DNA of 15,795 bases from Victivallis vadensis (GTDB lineage: Bacteria > Verrucomicrobiota > Lentisphaeria > Victivallales > GWF2-50-93): the NCBI GenBank assembly GCA_020718525.1, contig DYRX01000059.1, positions 1 to 15,795 of the forward strand, in the 5' to 3' direction. The stretch's first letter is position 1. Every line of letters starts with the position of its first letter. Below, piece after piece: positions 1-6,897 of the stretch. Below the pieces are notes generated by a model. It was not told the origin of the DNA. It did not search any database and saw only the letters and a list, made by a program, of their open reading frames with translations. Made by a program: the position numbers and the translations under genes.

Positions 1-5
1 CCACT

Positions 6-29
6 CGTTCACGTAATCGTTCACGTGCT
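6..29 (-). repeat. Degenerate hexamer array (GTGAAC/GATTAC type)
   Basis: Two near-identical 12-mers lie in tandem on the plus strand, CGTTCACGTAAT and CGTTCACGTGCT. Read on the minus strand they resolve into period-6 units GTGAAC, GATTAC, GTGAAC, GAGTGG. The same GATTAC/GACTAC vocabulary recurs at 152-181 and, more diverged, near the right end of the window. The array may extend beyond the left edge. No coding function is proposed; open frames across it are by-products of the period. Confidence 0.6.
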
Positions 30-151
30 TCGTGTCGTATTTAGTCCATCGTGTATGCGAAGCGCTTTTCCAAAAACGCCTCCGGGTCATTCTCGGAGAG
101 ACTGGCATACTGGGTTCGTATTCAACTAAATTTATAGATTGCCGCTCCGCT

Positions 152-181
152 GATAGCGATAGCGACTACGATTACGAAAAG
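152..181 (+). repeat. Degenerate hexamer tandem array (GATAGC/GATTAC)
   Basis: Five consecutive six-base units can be read: GATAGC, GATAGC, GACTAC, GATTAC, GAAAAG. This is a period-6 array with a GAnnnC consensus. It sits in the 297-bp gene-free stretch before mntP and is oriented opposite to the array at 6-29. Apart from these arrays and the mntP ribosome binding site I see nothing identifiable in 1-297. I looked for a yybP-ykoY manganese riboswitch ahead of mntP and could not recognise its conserved core. Confidence 0.65.
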
Positions 182-297
182 TATAAAAAATACAATTTCC
201 TATACGATCAAGTTAGGGATTGCAGGTTTCGACTCGCGGCTTACATTATGTCCTGGATGCGCATCAGGCAAGCCATCCATAAGGAGAATGGCATCAA

Positions 298-870
298 ATG
301 TCGGGAATTGAAGTTTTTCTGCTTGCGCTTGGACTTTCGATGGACGCATTGTCAGTCTCGATTGCAAGCGGGGCTCAAATAAAAGAGGCCAGGCTCGGGC
401 ATGCCGCAAGGATTGCCTTCTTCTTCGGTCTTTTTCAGGCGGTCATGCCGCTGATAGGCGCATTTGCAGGCGCATCGTTCAAATCTCAGATCTCCGCCAT
501 AGACCACTGGATCATATTTTTCATACTCAGCTTCATTGGCGGAAAAATGATATACGAGGCAAAATTCCTTAGAAATTCAGGCCGCGATAGAAAAGATCCC
601 TCCAGCTTTAGAATTCTTCTCCTCCTGGCGATTGCCACAAGTATTGACGCGCTCGCCGTTGGCATATCCCTTTCCTTTCTCATGGACATCAACTCCATTC
701 TCCATGCGTCAATCATAATAGGGGCTGTAACTTTCGTCCTCTGTTTCTTCGGAGTCATCGCCGGCGATTATCTGGGCCATTTGTGCGAGGATAAAACAGA
801 AATAGCGGGTGGGCTAGTCCTCATTGCAGTCGGCGTAAAAATACTAATAGAGCATCTTTTTCAACAATGA
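298..870 (+). CDS. mntP: MntP-family manganese efflux pump
   Basis: A 190-residue integral membrane protein of the MntP (formerly YebN/DUF204) family, which exports Mn2+ across the inner membrane. Two internally homologous halves are visible. Each begins with a membrane helix carrying the family's acidic signature: LGLSMDALSVSIASG (Asp16) and ATSIDALAVGISL (Asp117). These aspartates belong to the proposed metal path. About six hydrophobic helices can be counted (roughly residues 4-24, 38-60, 70-88, 106-128, 133-156, 170-187), and the C-terminus has the usual GGLVLIAVGVKILIEH. Length is normal for the family. The start is well supported by AAGGAG at 281-286, 11 bases upstream. The stop codon overlaps the ATG of the downstream dus gene (ATGA), so the two are probably cotranscribed and translationally coupled. 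Family assignment is confident; metal specificity is inferred from family. Confidence 0.93.
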   Translation: MSGIEVFLLALGLSMDALSVSIASGAQIKEARLGHAARIAFFFGLFQAVMPLIGAFAGASFKSQISAIDHWIIFFILSFIGGKMIYEAKFLRNSGRDRKDPSSFRILLLLAIATSIDALAVGISLSFLMDINSILHASIIIGAVTFVLCFFGVIAGDYLGHLCEDKTEIAGGLVLIAVGVKILIEHLFQQ

Positions 871-1880
871 TCTATCCTGAAAATTCAACAGTTCTTGCAC
901 CTCTTGCAGGCTACACGGACATCCCCTACAGAAAGTCTGCGGCGCGGCATTCCTGCCGTTTCGCCTTCACCGAAATGATTGATGCGGGAGCGCTTGTCTT
1001 CGCATTTGACAAGTCGCGCAGAATAATCGAGCGCGGCTCCTGGGAAAAATGGCTTGGGACTCAGCTCATTGGCGCGGATATCCCACTCCTCGAGCGGGCG
1101 GCGGAAATACTCAACCAATTTGAATTCGATGTTCTGGATTTCAATCTCGGCTGTCCTGTGCGCAAAGTCCTCAGGAAGGGAGAGGGGGCGGCACTGGCAA
1201 AAAAATGCGATGCCGCGGCGCGTGCCCTCTCTTCTATCGCAAAGAAAAGCAAAGCTCCAGTGAGTGCAAAAATAAGAATTTTAGATGCCGAAGATCCCGT
1301 CCCCAGCATTGCCCTTGCAAAGAAGCTGGAGGATGCCGGCGCAAGGACTCTGACAGTTCATGGGAGGACACTGGAAAATCTCTATTCAGGTCCGGTTTCC
1401 TATGCGATCATCGGAGAAATAAGGAAAAGCCTTGGAATTCCTGTTCTTGTGAATGGCGGGATAAATTCGCGAAAATCGCACGGTTGCGCCATCCGGGAAA
1501 GCCTCTGCAACTGCACCATGATTGCCACCGGCTCCATGGGAAATCCATGGATCTTTTCCGAAATTGCCTCGCCAGATTTCGCACCGCCATCGTCTGACGA
1601 TCTTGCCGACGAAATCATTCTTCACAGTTCTGATATAATTTCCCATTACGGACTTGAGCCCGGCCTCAGGATATCAAGAAAAATAGTCCTCGACTATATT
1701 TCAGGGAGAGGCTTCCCCTCTGAAATGAAAATTTCGGCTTCAAAAATCGCATCCGTTAAAAACATTGATGAAATTTCCGAGCGTGTCAGGAAAGGTCCGT
1801 CCGACAGATACTGGATATGGCTTTCCGGGAACGAAGACGCGCCTAGGAGACTCTCTCGAAAACAGCGTTCAGATGTCTGA
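867..1880 (+). CDS. dus: tRNA-dihydrouridine synthase (Dus family)
   Basis: A 337-residue FMN- and NAD(P)H-dependent enzyme that reduces specific uridines in tRNA to dihydrouridine. The TIM-barrel landmarks appear in order: the FMN-binding APLAGYTD near the N-terminus (11-18), FNLGCPVRKV with the catalytic-acid cysteine Cys96, GEGAAL after it, SAKIRI with Lys135, the HGRT motif (His165), VNGGI (196-200) and TGSMGNPWIF (221-230), which hold the flavin phosphate. The C-terminal helical tRNA-recognition domain follows (roughly 245-325). The layout is closest to the DusB-like bacterial group, but subgroup and target positions cannot be settled by eye. The gene starts inside the mntP stop codon and has no clear Shine-Dalgarno of its own, so coupling to mntP is likely. 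After its stop, 221 bp separate it from the convergent tsaE, with no clear terminator seen. Confidence 0.93.
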   Translation: MIYPENSTVLAPLAGYTDIPYRKSAARHSCRFAFTEMIDAGALVFAFDKSRRIIERGSWEKWLGTQLIGADIPLLERAAEILNQFEFDVLDFNLGCPVRKVLRKGEGAALAKKCDAAARALSSIAKKSKAPVSAKIRILDAEDPVPSIALAKKLEDAGARTLTVHGRTLENLYSGPVSYAIIGEIRKSLGIPVLVNGGINSRKSHGCAIRESLCNCTMIATGSMGNPWIFSEIASPDFAPPSSDDLADEIILHSSDIISHYGLEPGLRISRKIVLDYISGRGFPSEMKISASKIASVKNIDEISERVRKGPSDRYWIWLSGNEDAPRRLSRKQRSDV

Positions 1881-2101
1881 GAGTACAATCGGAAAGCGCA
1901 GAAATCTCTCCGTCTGCAATTTCATATTTTTATTCGCAGTCCTCGACATCCTCCAAGGGGCTGTTGCGAAATAACTTTCACATTTGCCACCAAGGATTTC
2001 GAGCTGATATTTCTGACATGATGGAGGAGCATCTCGAGACATGTAACGACTGAATGGCGGGAAAAGCGGCCAAAAGACTGGTGACCGTGCAAATGGCAAG
2101 T

Positions 2102-2635
2102 TTATTTTGCAAGAGCCCCTAAGTCATATTTATCGCGGAGCGATTTGGCGAAGAATTCCTTTTTGAAATTAACAAGAAACTCTCTCGAAGTCTCGGAGGC
2201 ATGTCTTATTTCAATAAGGAGCGCGGGGTGATTCGTTGAGTATGCGCCGAGTCTTTCAGGCCATTCTATTATTGTGACGGCATCAAGGGGGCTGAGATAT
2301 TCATCAATGCCGAATGCGAGAGCAGATTCTATCCCGTCTATTCTATACAGATCAAGATGGAAAAGCATGCGGATCCCGCTCAATCGTGGATTTTCTATTG
2401 GGTATTCGTGGACGATCGAGAAGCTGGGACTCTGGACGGGGACGCCAACTCCCAGGCGCTCGGCCATGGCGCGAGCGAAAAAAGTCTTTCCGGCTCCAAG
2501 CTCTCCCTTCAGAAAAATGATCTGTCCCGGGTGGAGAGAATCTGCGATTCCCTGGGCTATTTTGACTGTCTCTTCTTCTGAATCGGAAAGGAGGCGTATC
2601 TCAGAACTGTTCGAGAAATCTGAGATCGTTTTCAT
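2102..2635 (-). CDS. tsaE: tRNA t6A-synthesis ATPase TsaE
   Basis: A 177-residue P-loop ATPase of the TsaE (YjeE) family, the ATP-hydrolysing partner of TsaB/TsaD in making N6-threonylcarbamoyladenosine at tRNA position 37. Visible motifs are Walker A GELGAGKT (44-51), the family segment VQSPSFSIVHEY (67-78), HLDLYRI with Asp95, and IEWPE (123-127). It is slightly longer than the usual ~150 residues at both ends. The only plausible ATG overlaps the end of pheS by 35 bases and has no obvious Shine-Dalgarno. Translation is probably coupled to termination on pheS, and a shorter form starting at a non-standard codon cannot be excluded. It is the last gene of the thrS-infC-rpmI-rplT-pheS-tsaE series and converges on dus. 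TsaB and TsaD are not in the window. Confidence 0.93.
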   Translation of the reverse strand: MKTISDFSNSSEIRLLSDSEEETVKIAQGIADSLHPGQIIFLKGELGAGKTFFARAMAERLGVGVPVQSPSFSIVHEYPIENPRLSGIRMLFHLDLYRIDGIESALAFGIDEYLSPLDAVTIIEWPERLGAYSTNHPALLIEIRHASETSREFLVNFKKEFFAKSLRDKYDLGALAK

Positions 2636-3635
2636 AGAGTATTCTGATGTCGTTTATGGCGTAGCGTATCATCGCGATGCGCTCGATGCCCATGCCGAAT
2701 GCGAATCCGCTGTATTCCTCGGGATCGTAGCCTACGTTTGCGAGAACGGCAGGATTGACCATACCAGCTCCGGAGATTTCAAGCCATCCTGAATTTTTAC
2801 ATATGCGGCAACCCTTGCCCCTGCACATGATGCAGGAGAAATCGTATTCAACGCTCGGCTCGGTGAACGGGAAAAAATGCGGTCTCAGGCGCACATCCGC
2901 ATCGGGGCCCACCAATTCACGGGCGAAAAAGAGTAGGGTGCTCTTCAGATCCGCCATGGAGACTCCGGCGTCAACATATAGACCCTCAATCTGATGGAAA
3001 TTGAGGCTGTGTGTCGCGTCTGGTGTGTCACGCCTGAAACATCTGCCCGGTGCGACAATTCTGACTGGCGGGCTCTGCTTCTGCATGACCCTGATTTGAA
3101 CCGGCGATGTCTGAGTCCTTAGAAGACGTCCGTCCGGAAGGTAAAATGTGTCCTGGGGATCGCGCGACGGATGATGCAACGGCGTGTTCAGCGCGTCGAA
3201 ATTGTGGAAAACAGTCTCGATCTCGGGACCATCCGCGACAATGAACCCAAGCCGTCTGAATATTGCAGCGCAGTCTTCAATCACTCTTGAAATAGGGTGC
3301 TTCGCCCCGAATTTTCTTTTCCTGCCAGGAAGTGTGAGATCCGGTCTTTCGCCGCTGGAAGGGGATTTGCTTCCGCCCTTGAGCGACTCCAGCGCAGAGT
3401 CGAAAAGCTCCTGGAACTTTTTTCTTGCCGTATTGAACGAGCGTCCGGCATCGGGCTTCTCTTCCTTGGGAACAAGCTTCAAATCGTCTGCGGCGCGGCT
3501 GAAAAAACCATTGCGCCCCAGATACTTGATCCTGATTTCTTCGAGAGACGCCGAATCTGACGCAGATGCGAGATCGCGCTCCGCTTCCGCCATCTTTTCA
3601 TTGATTGAAGCTATGAAGGAGGACATTTTTTCCAT
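2601..3635 (-). CDS. pheS: Phenylalanyl-tRNA synthetase alpha subunit
   Basis: A 344-residue catalytic subunit of the (alpha-beta)2 PheRS that charges tRNA-Phe. The N-terminal ~85 residues form the charged helical tRNA-binding coiled-coil arm. The class II catalytic core follows: motif 1 region RRLGFIVADGPEIE (127-140), then NFDALNTPLHHPSRDPQDTF, the HSLNFHQIEGL strand of motif 2 (209-219), and motif 3 GFAFGMGIERIAM (310-322). A four-cysteine knuckle, CIMC-x4-CRIC (Cys268, 271, 276, 279), sits before LEISGAGMVNP, as in many bacterial PheS. The start at 3635 is the longest; an ATG three codons later (3626) is equally possible, and both lie just behind a strong hairpin (3648-3677). The beta-subunit gene pheT, which commonly follows pheS directly, is absent here; tsaE takes its place and overlaps the pheS end by 35 bases. 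Confidence 0.96.
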   Translation of the reverse strand: MEKMSSFIASINEKMAEAERDLASASDSASLEEIRIKYLGRNGFFSRAADDLKLVPKEEKPDAGRSFNTARKKFQELFDSALESLKGGSKSPSSGERPDLTLPGRKRKFGAKHPISRVIEDCAAIFRRLGFIVADGPEIETVFHNFDALNTPLHHPSRDPQDTFYLPDGRLLRTQTSPVQIRVMQKQSPPVRIVAPGRCFRRDTPDATHSLNFHQIEGLYVDAGVSMADLKSTLLFFARELVGPDADVRLRPHFFPFTEPSVEYDFSCIMCRGKGCRICKNSGWLEISGAGMVNPAVLANVGYDPEEYSGFAFGMGIERIAMIRYAINDIRILYENDLRFLEQF

Positions 3636-3647
3636 CCGATAAATTGT

Positions 3648-3677
3648 GGGCTCCGCCCATTTTGGCGGGCGGAGCCC
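3648..3677 (-). terminator. Perfect 11-bp hairpin between rplT and pheS (attenuator or intergenic terminator)
   Basis: GGGCTCCGCCC (3648-3658) and GGGCGGAGCCC (3667-3677) are perfect reverse complements around an 8-base loop, giving a very stable GC-rich stem in the rplT-to-pheS transcript. On the minus strand a T5 run lies just before the stem. The stem is followed by ACAATTTATC rather than a solid T-run, so it is a weak intrinsic terminator at best. It ends 12 bases before the pheS start and may also hinder ribosome access. In E. coli pheST is controlled by attenuation at this same spot between rplT and pheS. No phenylalanine-rich leader peptide is visible here. Confidence 0.55.
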
Positions 3678-3699
3678 GGAAAAATCCTAAGCCAGCTCT

Positions 3700-4056
3700 T
3701 CAGGAAGCGAGTGTTTCCTTCGCCTTTGCCACGAGCGACGCGAATGCCGCCGCATCGTTTACTGCCAGGTCTGCCAAAACCTTCCTGTTGAGCTCGATCT
3801 TGGCCTTTTTCAGACCATTTATGAATGCGCTGTAAGTCATGCCAAGATCCCTGCAGGCGACATTTATACGCACTGTCCAAAGCCTTCTGAACTGGCGCTT
3901 CTTCTGTTTTCTGCCTACAAACCTGTATGAATCCGCCTTGTCAACCGCGTCATAGGCTATCCTGATTCTTTTGCTCGTCGCGCCGTAGTAGCCTTTTGCG
4001 CACTTGAGGAGCCGTTTGCGTCTTTTTCTCGACGGAACCGCCAAAGTCACTCTCAT
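3700..4056 (-). CDS. rplT: 50S ribosomal protein L20
   Basis: A 118-residue basic protein with unmistakable L20 sequence: the extended N-terminal arm MRVTLAVPSRKRRKRLLKCAKGYYG-type segment, FVGRKQKKRQFRRLW at about 46-60, then INVACRDLGMTYSAFINGLKKA and the VLADLAV segment near the C-terminus. It binds 23S rRNA early in large-subunit assembly. In E. coli and B. subtilis it also represses its own infC-rpmI-rplT operon. Length is normal. The ATG at 4056 has GGAG at 4064-4067, 7 bases upstream. It follows rpmI by 53 bases and precedes pheS by 64 bases that hold the strong hairpin. Confidence 0.97.
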   Translation of the reverse strand: MRVTLAVPSRKRRKRLLKCAKGYYGATSKRIRIAYDAVDKADSYRFVGRKQKKRQFRRLWTVRINVACRDLGMTYSAFINGLKKAKIELNRKVLADLAVNDAAAFASLVAKAKETLAS

Positions 4057-4109
4057 TTTATTTCTCCGTTTTTAAGTTCAAGCGTTTCAAAATCTGACGA
4101 GTCCCGCTA

Positions 4110-4310
4110 TTAGAGACCGTAGGGCAGTGCGGCGCGCACTCTTGAGATTTCTGTGGACCTCACTTCGCCCGCCTTCCCGAGTCTGCGTTTCCTCTTCGAA
4201 GCCTTGCCTGTCATGAGATGCCTGGCGCCGGCTTTGAAGTGAAGATACTTTCCCGTTCCCGTCTTTTTGAGCCGCTTGGCGGCACATTTTCTTGTCTTCA
4301 TCTTGGGCAT
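4110..4310 (-). CDS. rpmI: 50S ribosomal protein L35
   Basis: A 66-residue, very basic protein typical of L35: MPKMKTRKCAAKRLKKTGTGK at the N-terminus, a K-AGARHL-like central segment, the KRKRRLGK stretch and a short C-terminal tail ending ALPYGL. It is a small structural protein of the large subunit. The start is supported by AGGAGA at 4315-4320 a few bases upstream. It lies between infC and rplT in the classic infC-rpmI-rplT order. A small 5-bp inverted repeat (4353-4357 with 4366-4370) lies in the 90-bp infC-rpmI spacer. I would not call it an L20 operator without a structural comparison. Confidence 0.96.
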   Translation of the reverse strand: MPKMKTRKCAAKRLKKTGTGKYLHFKAGARHLMTGKASKRKRRLGKAGEVRSTEISRVRAALPYGL

Positions 4311-4400
4311 CGTTGTCTCCTATTTTAATGTTTATTTTCACTCAAGACTTCCGCGGCCGATGCCAGCCGCTATCCGTCTTTTTCATCCCCTGTTCCAAAT

Positions 4401-4910
4401 TCACTTGGGGTTGAAATTGATTATGATGCTCTTTCCGATCAGCTTCGGCGGGGACTCGGGCACGCCATAGGCATCGAGATCTTTGACGACATTGTTCATG
4501 ACTTCAAATCCGATCTCCTTGTGCGACATTTCCCGTCCTCTGAACATCATGCTTGCCTTCACTTTATGAGATTCCTTCAGGAACTCTGTGGCATGACCGA
4601 TTTTGATGCTGTAGTCGTGAGGATCTATGCTCGCGGAAAACTTGATTTCCTTGAGCTTCTGCGCGTGCTGGTGCTTCTTCTGCTCCTTTTCCTTCTTTTT
4701 CTGCTCGTAGAGGAACTTTCCGAAGTCCATTATTTTGCAGACAGGCGGCTCGGTCTGTTCTGCGACAGACACCAGATCAAGCCCGCTCTGAAAGGCAAGC
4801 AAGCAGGCCTGCTTGAGCGGGACTACGCCCAACTGCGCGCCGTCCTTGCCGATCAGCCTCACACTGCGACCCGCCATCTGGCGGTCGTTTTCTCTAATGA
4901 TTCTTCCTAT
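4401..4910 (-). CDS. infC: Translation initiation factor IF-3, probable ATA start
   Basis: IF-3 prevents premature subunit joining and checks the start codon and initiator tRNA on the 30S subunit. The family's N-domain (VRLIGKDGAQLGVV, then AFQSGLDLVSVAEQ and PPVCKIMDFGKFLYEQ), a lysine-rich linker helix, and the C-domain (IKFSASIDPHDYSIKIGHATEFL ... RGREMSHKEIG) are all present. The first in-frame ATG (4877) gives 158 residues and cuts off the conserved N-terminal stretch. Reading upstream in frame gives GRIIRENDRQ, which resembles the usual R-x-N-x-x-I leader of IF-3. No ATG, GTG or TTG occurs between that ATG and an in-frame TAA at 4926-4928. An ATA codon at 4908-4910 lies six bases after a strong AAGGAG. 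With it the protein has 169 residues, normal for the family. In E. coli infC starts at AUU and is autoregulated through it. The gene lies between thrS and rpmI. Confidence 0.93.
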   Translation of the reverse strand: MGRIIRENDRQMAGRSVRLIGKDGAQLGVVPLKQACLLAFQSGLDLVSVAEQTEPPVCKIMDFGKFLYEQKKKEKEQKKHQHAQKLKEIKFSASIDPHDYSIKIGHATEFLKESHKVKASMMFRGREMSHKEIGFEVMNNVVKDLDAYGVPESPPKLIGKSIIINFNPK

Positions 4911-4922
4911 GGCCGTCTCCTT
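4908..4922 (-). promoter_or_regulatory. Ribosome binding site with non-canonical ATA start of infC
   Basis: On the minus strand AAGGAG (4917-4922) is followed by six bases and then ATA (4908-4910), the ideal spacing. The codons from the in-frame TAA (4926-4928) to the ATG at 4877 include no standard start. The only near-cognates besides ATA are an ACG too close to the SD and an ATC and an ATT further off. IF-3 discriminates against non-canonical starts, so such a codon would give negative autoregulation. Confidence 0.7.
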
Positions 4923-4989
4923 TTTTTAAGTTGCCTTTTATTGCGAAAATTGCGCAGAAATCCGGTGGAGCTCCGCGCAAACGAACTGT

Positions 4990-6717
4990 CTAAACCTTCT
5001 CCTGGATCTCGTTCTTCATTCTGGCAAGGAGTGCATCGAAAGAGAGGGCGCCGAGCTCCCCGTCTTTCCTGTTTCTTGCGGCTATCGTTCCGTCCGCCAT
5101 CTCCTTTTCTCCGACAACCAGCATGTATGGAATTCTCTGGTTCCTGGCATCCTTTATCTTGGCTCCAATCTTTTCCGAGCCCAGATCCGTGGTGCATCTT
5201 ATCCCGCTCTCCTTCAGCCTGCTCGCGATCTGCCCGGCATATTCGCTGGCGGACTCGGCGACCGGCATGACTCTCGCCTGCTCCGGCGCAAGCCAGAGCG
5301 GGAACGCCCCCGAATAATGTTCGATAAGTATGCCGAAAAAACGCTCGAGCGAGCCGAAAAGCGCCCTGTGAACCATGTAGGGGCGGTGCCTCTGCCCGTC
5401 ATTCCCGGTATAGCTCATGTCAAAGCGCTCCGGCAGATTGAAGTCGAACTGTATCGTGCTTGTCTGCCACTCTCTTCCAAGGGCGTCCTTGATTTTCAAA
5501 TCAATCTTTGGTCCGTAGAAGGCTCCGCCGCCTTCGTCAGTTTCGCATTCCAGTCCGCATGCGGAAACAGCCTTTCTCAGGGACAAGATTGCCTGCTCCC
5601 ATCTCTCCGGCTCTCCCACGGACTTTTCCGGGCGGGTCGCCAGATACGCCTTGATCTCCTTGAATCCGAAGTCTCTCCAGACCTTCAGGCTGAAATTGAG
5701 CACCTCGCATATTTCGCTTTCGATCTGCTCCGGAGCGCAGATGATGTGCGCATCGTCCTGCGTGAAGCCGCGCACCCTCAGAAGACCGTGCAAGACTCCG
5801 CCCTTTTCATAGCGGTACACAGTCCCGAGCTCCGCCCAGCGCAGTGGCAATTCCCTGTAGGATCTGTTTCTGACGTTGTAAATCTGGATGTGGAAGGGAC
5901 AGTTCATCGGCTTGACGAAATATTCACGCTCGTCTATCTTCATGGGCGAATACATCGCGTCCTTGTAGAAGCTCAGATGCCCGCTTTTCTCCCAGAGGTT
6001 CGAGAGGCCGATGTGCGGAGTGTAGATCAGCTCGTAGCCGTTCTTGTAGTGCTCGCTCCGCCAGTATTCCTCTATGGTGTTGCGAATTCTCGCACCCTTT
6101 GTCTGCCAAAGGACAAGACCCGGTCCAACATCCTCGGAGAACATGAAAAGCTCCAAGTCCTTTCCAAGCCTGCGATGGTCTCTCTTCTTGGCCTCTTCGA
6201 TGAAATCAAGATATTTCCTCAATTCCTTCGAGCTTGAAAAGCTTGTTCCATATATCCTTTGAAGCATCGGATTGTTTTCGGAGCCCCTGAAGTATGCGCC
6301 CGCTATGGACAAAAGCCTGAAATCGCCGATCTGCCCTGAGTGGGAGACATGCGGCCCCCTGCAGAGATCGCTGAAGCCGGCGCAAGTGTAGAATGTGATT
6401 TTTTGACCTTCGGGAATGTCTCCAAGCCTTTCGAGCTTGTATTTCTGCCCCTTCTCGGAAAGAAGCGCATGCGCCTGCTCCCGGCTCATCTCGGCGCATT
6501 CGAAGGGGAGCTTCTCGGAAACGATCTTCGCCATTTCCTTCTCGATACGTTCAAGATCCTCGGGGACAAGCCTGTGCTCTATGTCAAAATCATAGTAGAA
6601 GCCATCTTCTGTCGCAGGTCCGATGTCGAACTTCGCGTCGGGAAAAAGCCTTTGCACTGCCGCCGCCATCACGTGCGAGGCGCTGTGCCTGATTGTGTCC
6701 AGTGCTAATGGTTCCAT
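4990..6717 (-). CDS. thrS: Threonyl-tRNA synthetase lacking the N-terminal TGS domain
   Basis: A 575-residue class II synthetase for tRNA-Thr. The editing domain starts almost at residue 1: HSASH (His11, His15), later DLCRGPHV (Cys119, His123), matching E. coli His73/His77/Cys182/His186 spacing. The catalytic core has MNCPFH (zinc ligand Cys273), motif 2 around RYEKGGVLHGLLRVRGFTQDDAH (split here: zinc ligand His324) and motif 3 with His450. The Cys-His-His spacings of 51 and 126 equal those of the E. coli enzyme. A C-terminal anticodon-binding domain covers about 478-570. E. coli ThrRS has 642 residues. Here the ~60-residue TGS domain is truly missing, because an in-frame TGA lies six bases before the ATG (6721-6723). 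It leads the minus-strand translation cluster. A GGAG at -12 is partly paired in a small GGCTC/GAGCC hairpin at 6728-6742. Confidence 0.96.
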   Translation of the reverse strand: MEPLALDTIRHSASHVMAAAVQRLFPDAKFDIGPATEDGFYYDFDIEHRLVPEDLERIEKEMAKIVSEKLPFECAEMSREQAHALLSEKGQKYKLERLGDIPEGQKITFYTCAGFSDLCRGPHVSHSGQIGDFRLLSIAGAYFRGSENNPMLQRIYGTSFSSSKELRKYLDFIEEAKKRDHRRLGKDLELFMFSEDVGPGLVLWQTKGARIRNTIEEYWRSEHYKNGYELIYTPHIGLSNLWEKSGHLSFYKDAMYSPMKIDEREYFVKPMNCPFHIQIYNVRNRSYRELPLRWAELGTVYRYEKGGVLHGLLRVRGFTQDDAHIICAPEQIESEICEVLNFSLKVWRDFGFKEIKAYLATRPEKSVGEPERWEQAILSLRKAVSACGLECETDEGGGAFYGPKIDLKIKDALGREWQTSTIQFDFNLPERFDMSYTGNDGQRHRPYMVHRALFGSLERFFGILIEHYSGAFPLWLAPEQARVMPVAESASEYAGQIASRLKESGIRCTTDLGSEKIGAKIKDARNQRIPYMLVVGEKEMADGTIAARNRKDGELGALSFDALLARMKNEIQEKV

Positions 6718-6897
6718 ATTTCAAACTGGCTCCGCAAGAGCCGTCCTTTTCAGTTTAAAAAGCCTGTCCGCAGAATTGCAAAAAGCTCAAAACAATACTC
6801 CAAAAGAGCAGGAAATCAAGCAGAAGATTGAAAAAGACAACAATTTTCAAATCCGGTTTGAGTGAGTCCTATTCCTGCATAGGGAGGCGATGCAATC

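Noticed and set aside
180..297. Possible yybP-ykoY manganese riboswitch ahead of mntP
   Set aside because: The family context suggests one, but I could not recognise the conserved core in the 118 bases upstream.
32..382. Plus-strand open frame of 116 codons at the left edge
   Set aside because: It runs through the hexamer array and then overlaps mntP in another frame. It has no Shine-Dalgarno and its peptide has a repeat-derived DSDSDYDYEK stretch.
1957..1975. GGGGCTGTTGCGAAATAAC, resembling the end of some IS5-type elements
   Set aside because: No second inverted copy, no target duplication and no transposase fragment in the 221-bp dus-tsaE spacer. One short match is not enough.
4521..5270. 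249-codon plus-strand frame
   Set aside because: Antisense to infC and the 3' end of thrS. Its leucine-rich stretch is the complement of the lysine/glutamate-rich IF-3 linker.
5317..6237. 306-codon open frame on the plus strand
   Set aside because: It lies entirely antisense to thrS, whose conserved motifs span the region. It is a shadow frame.
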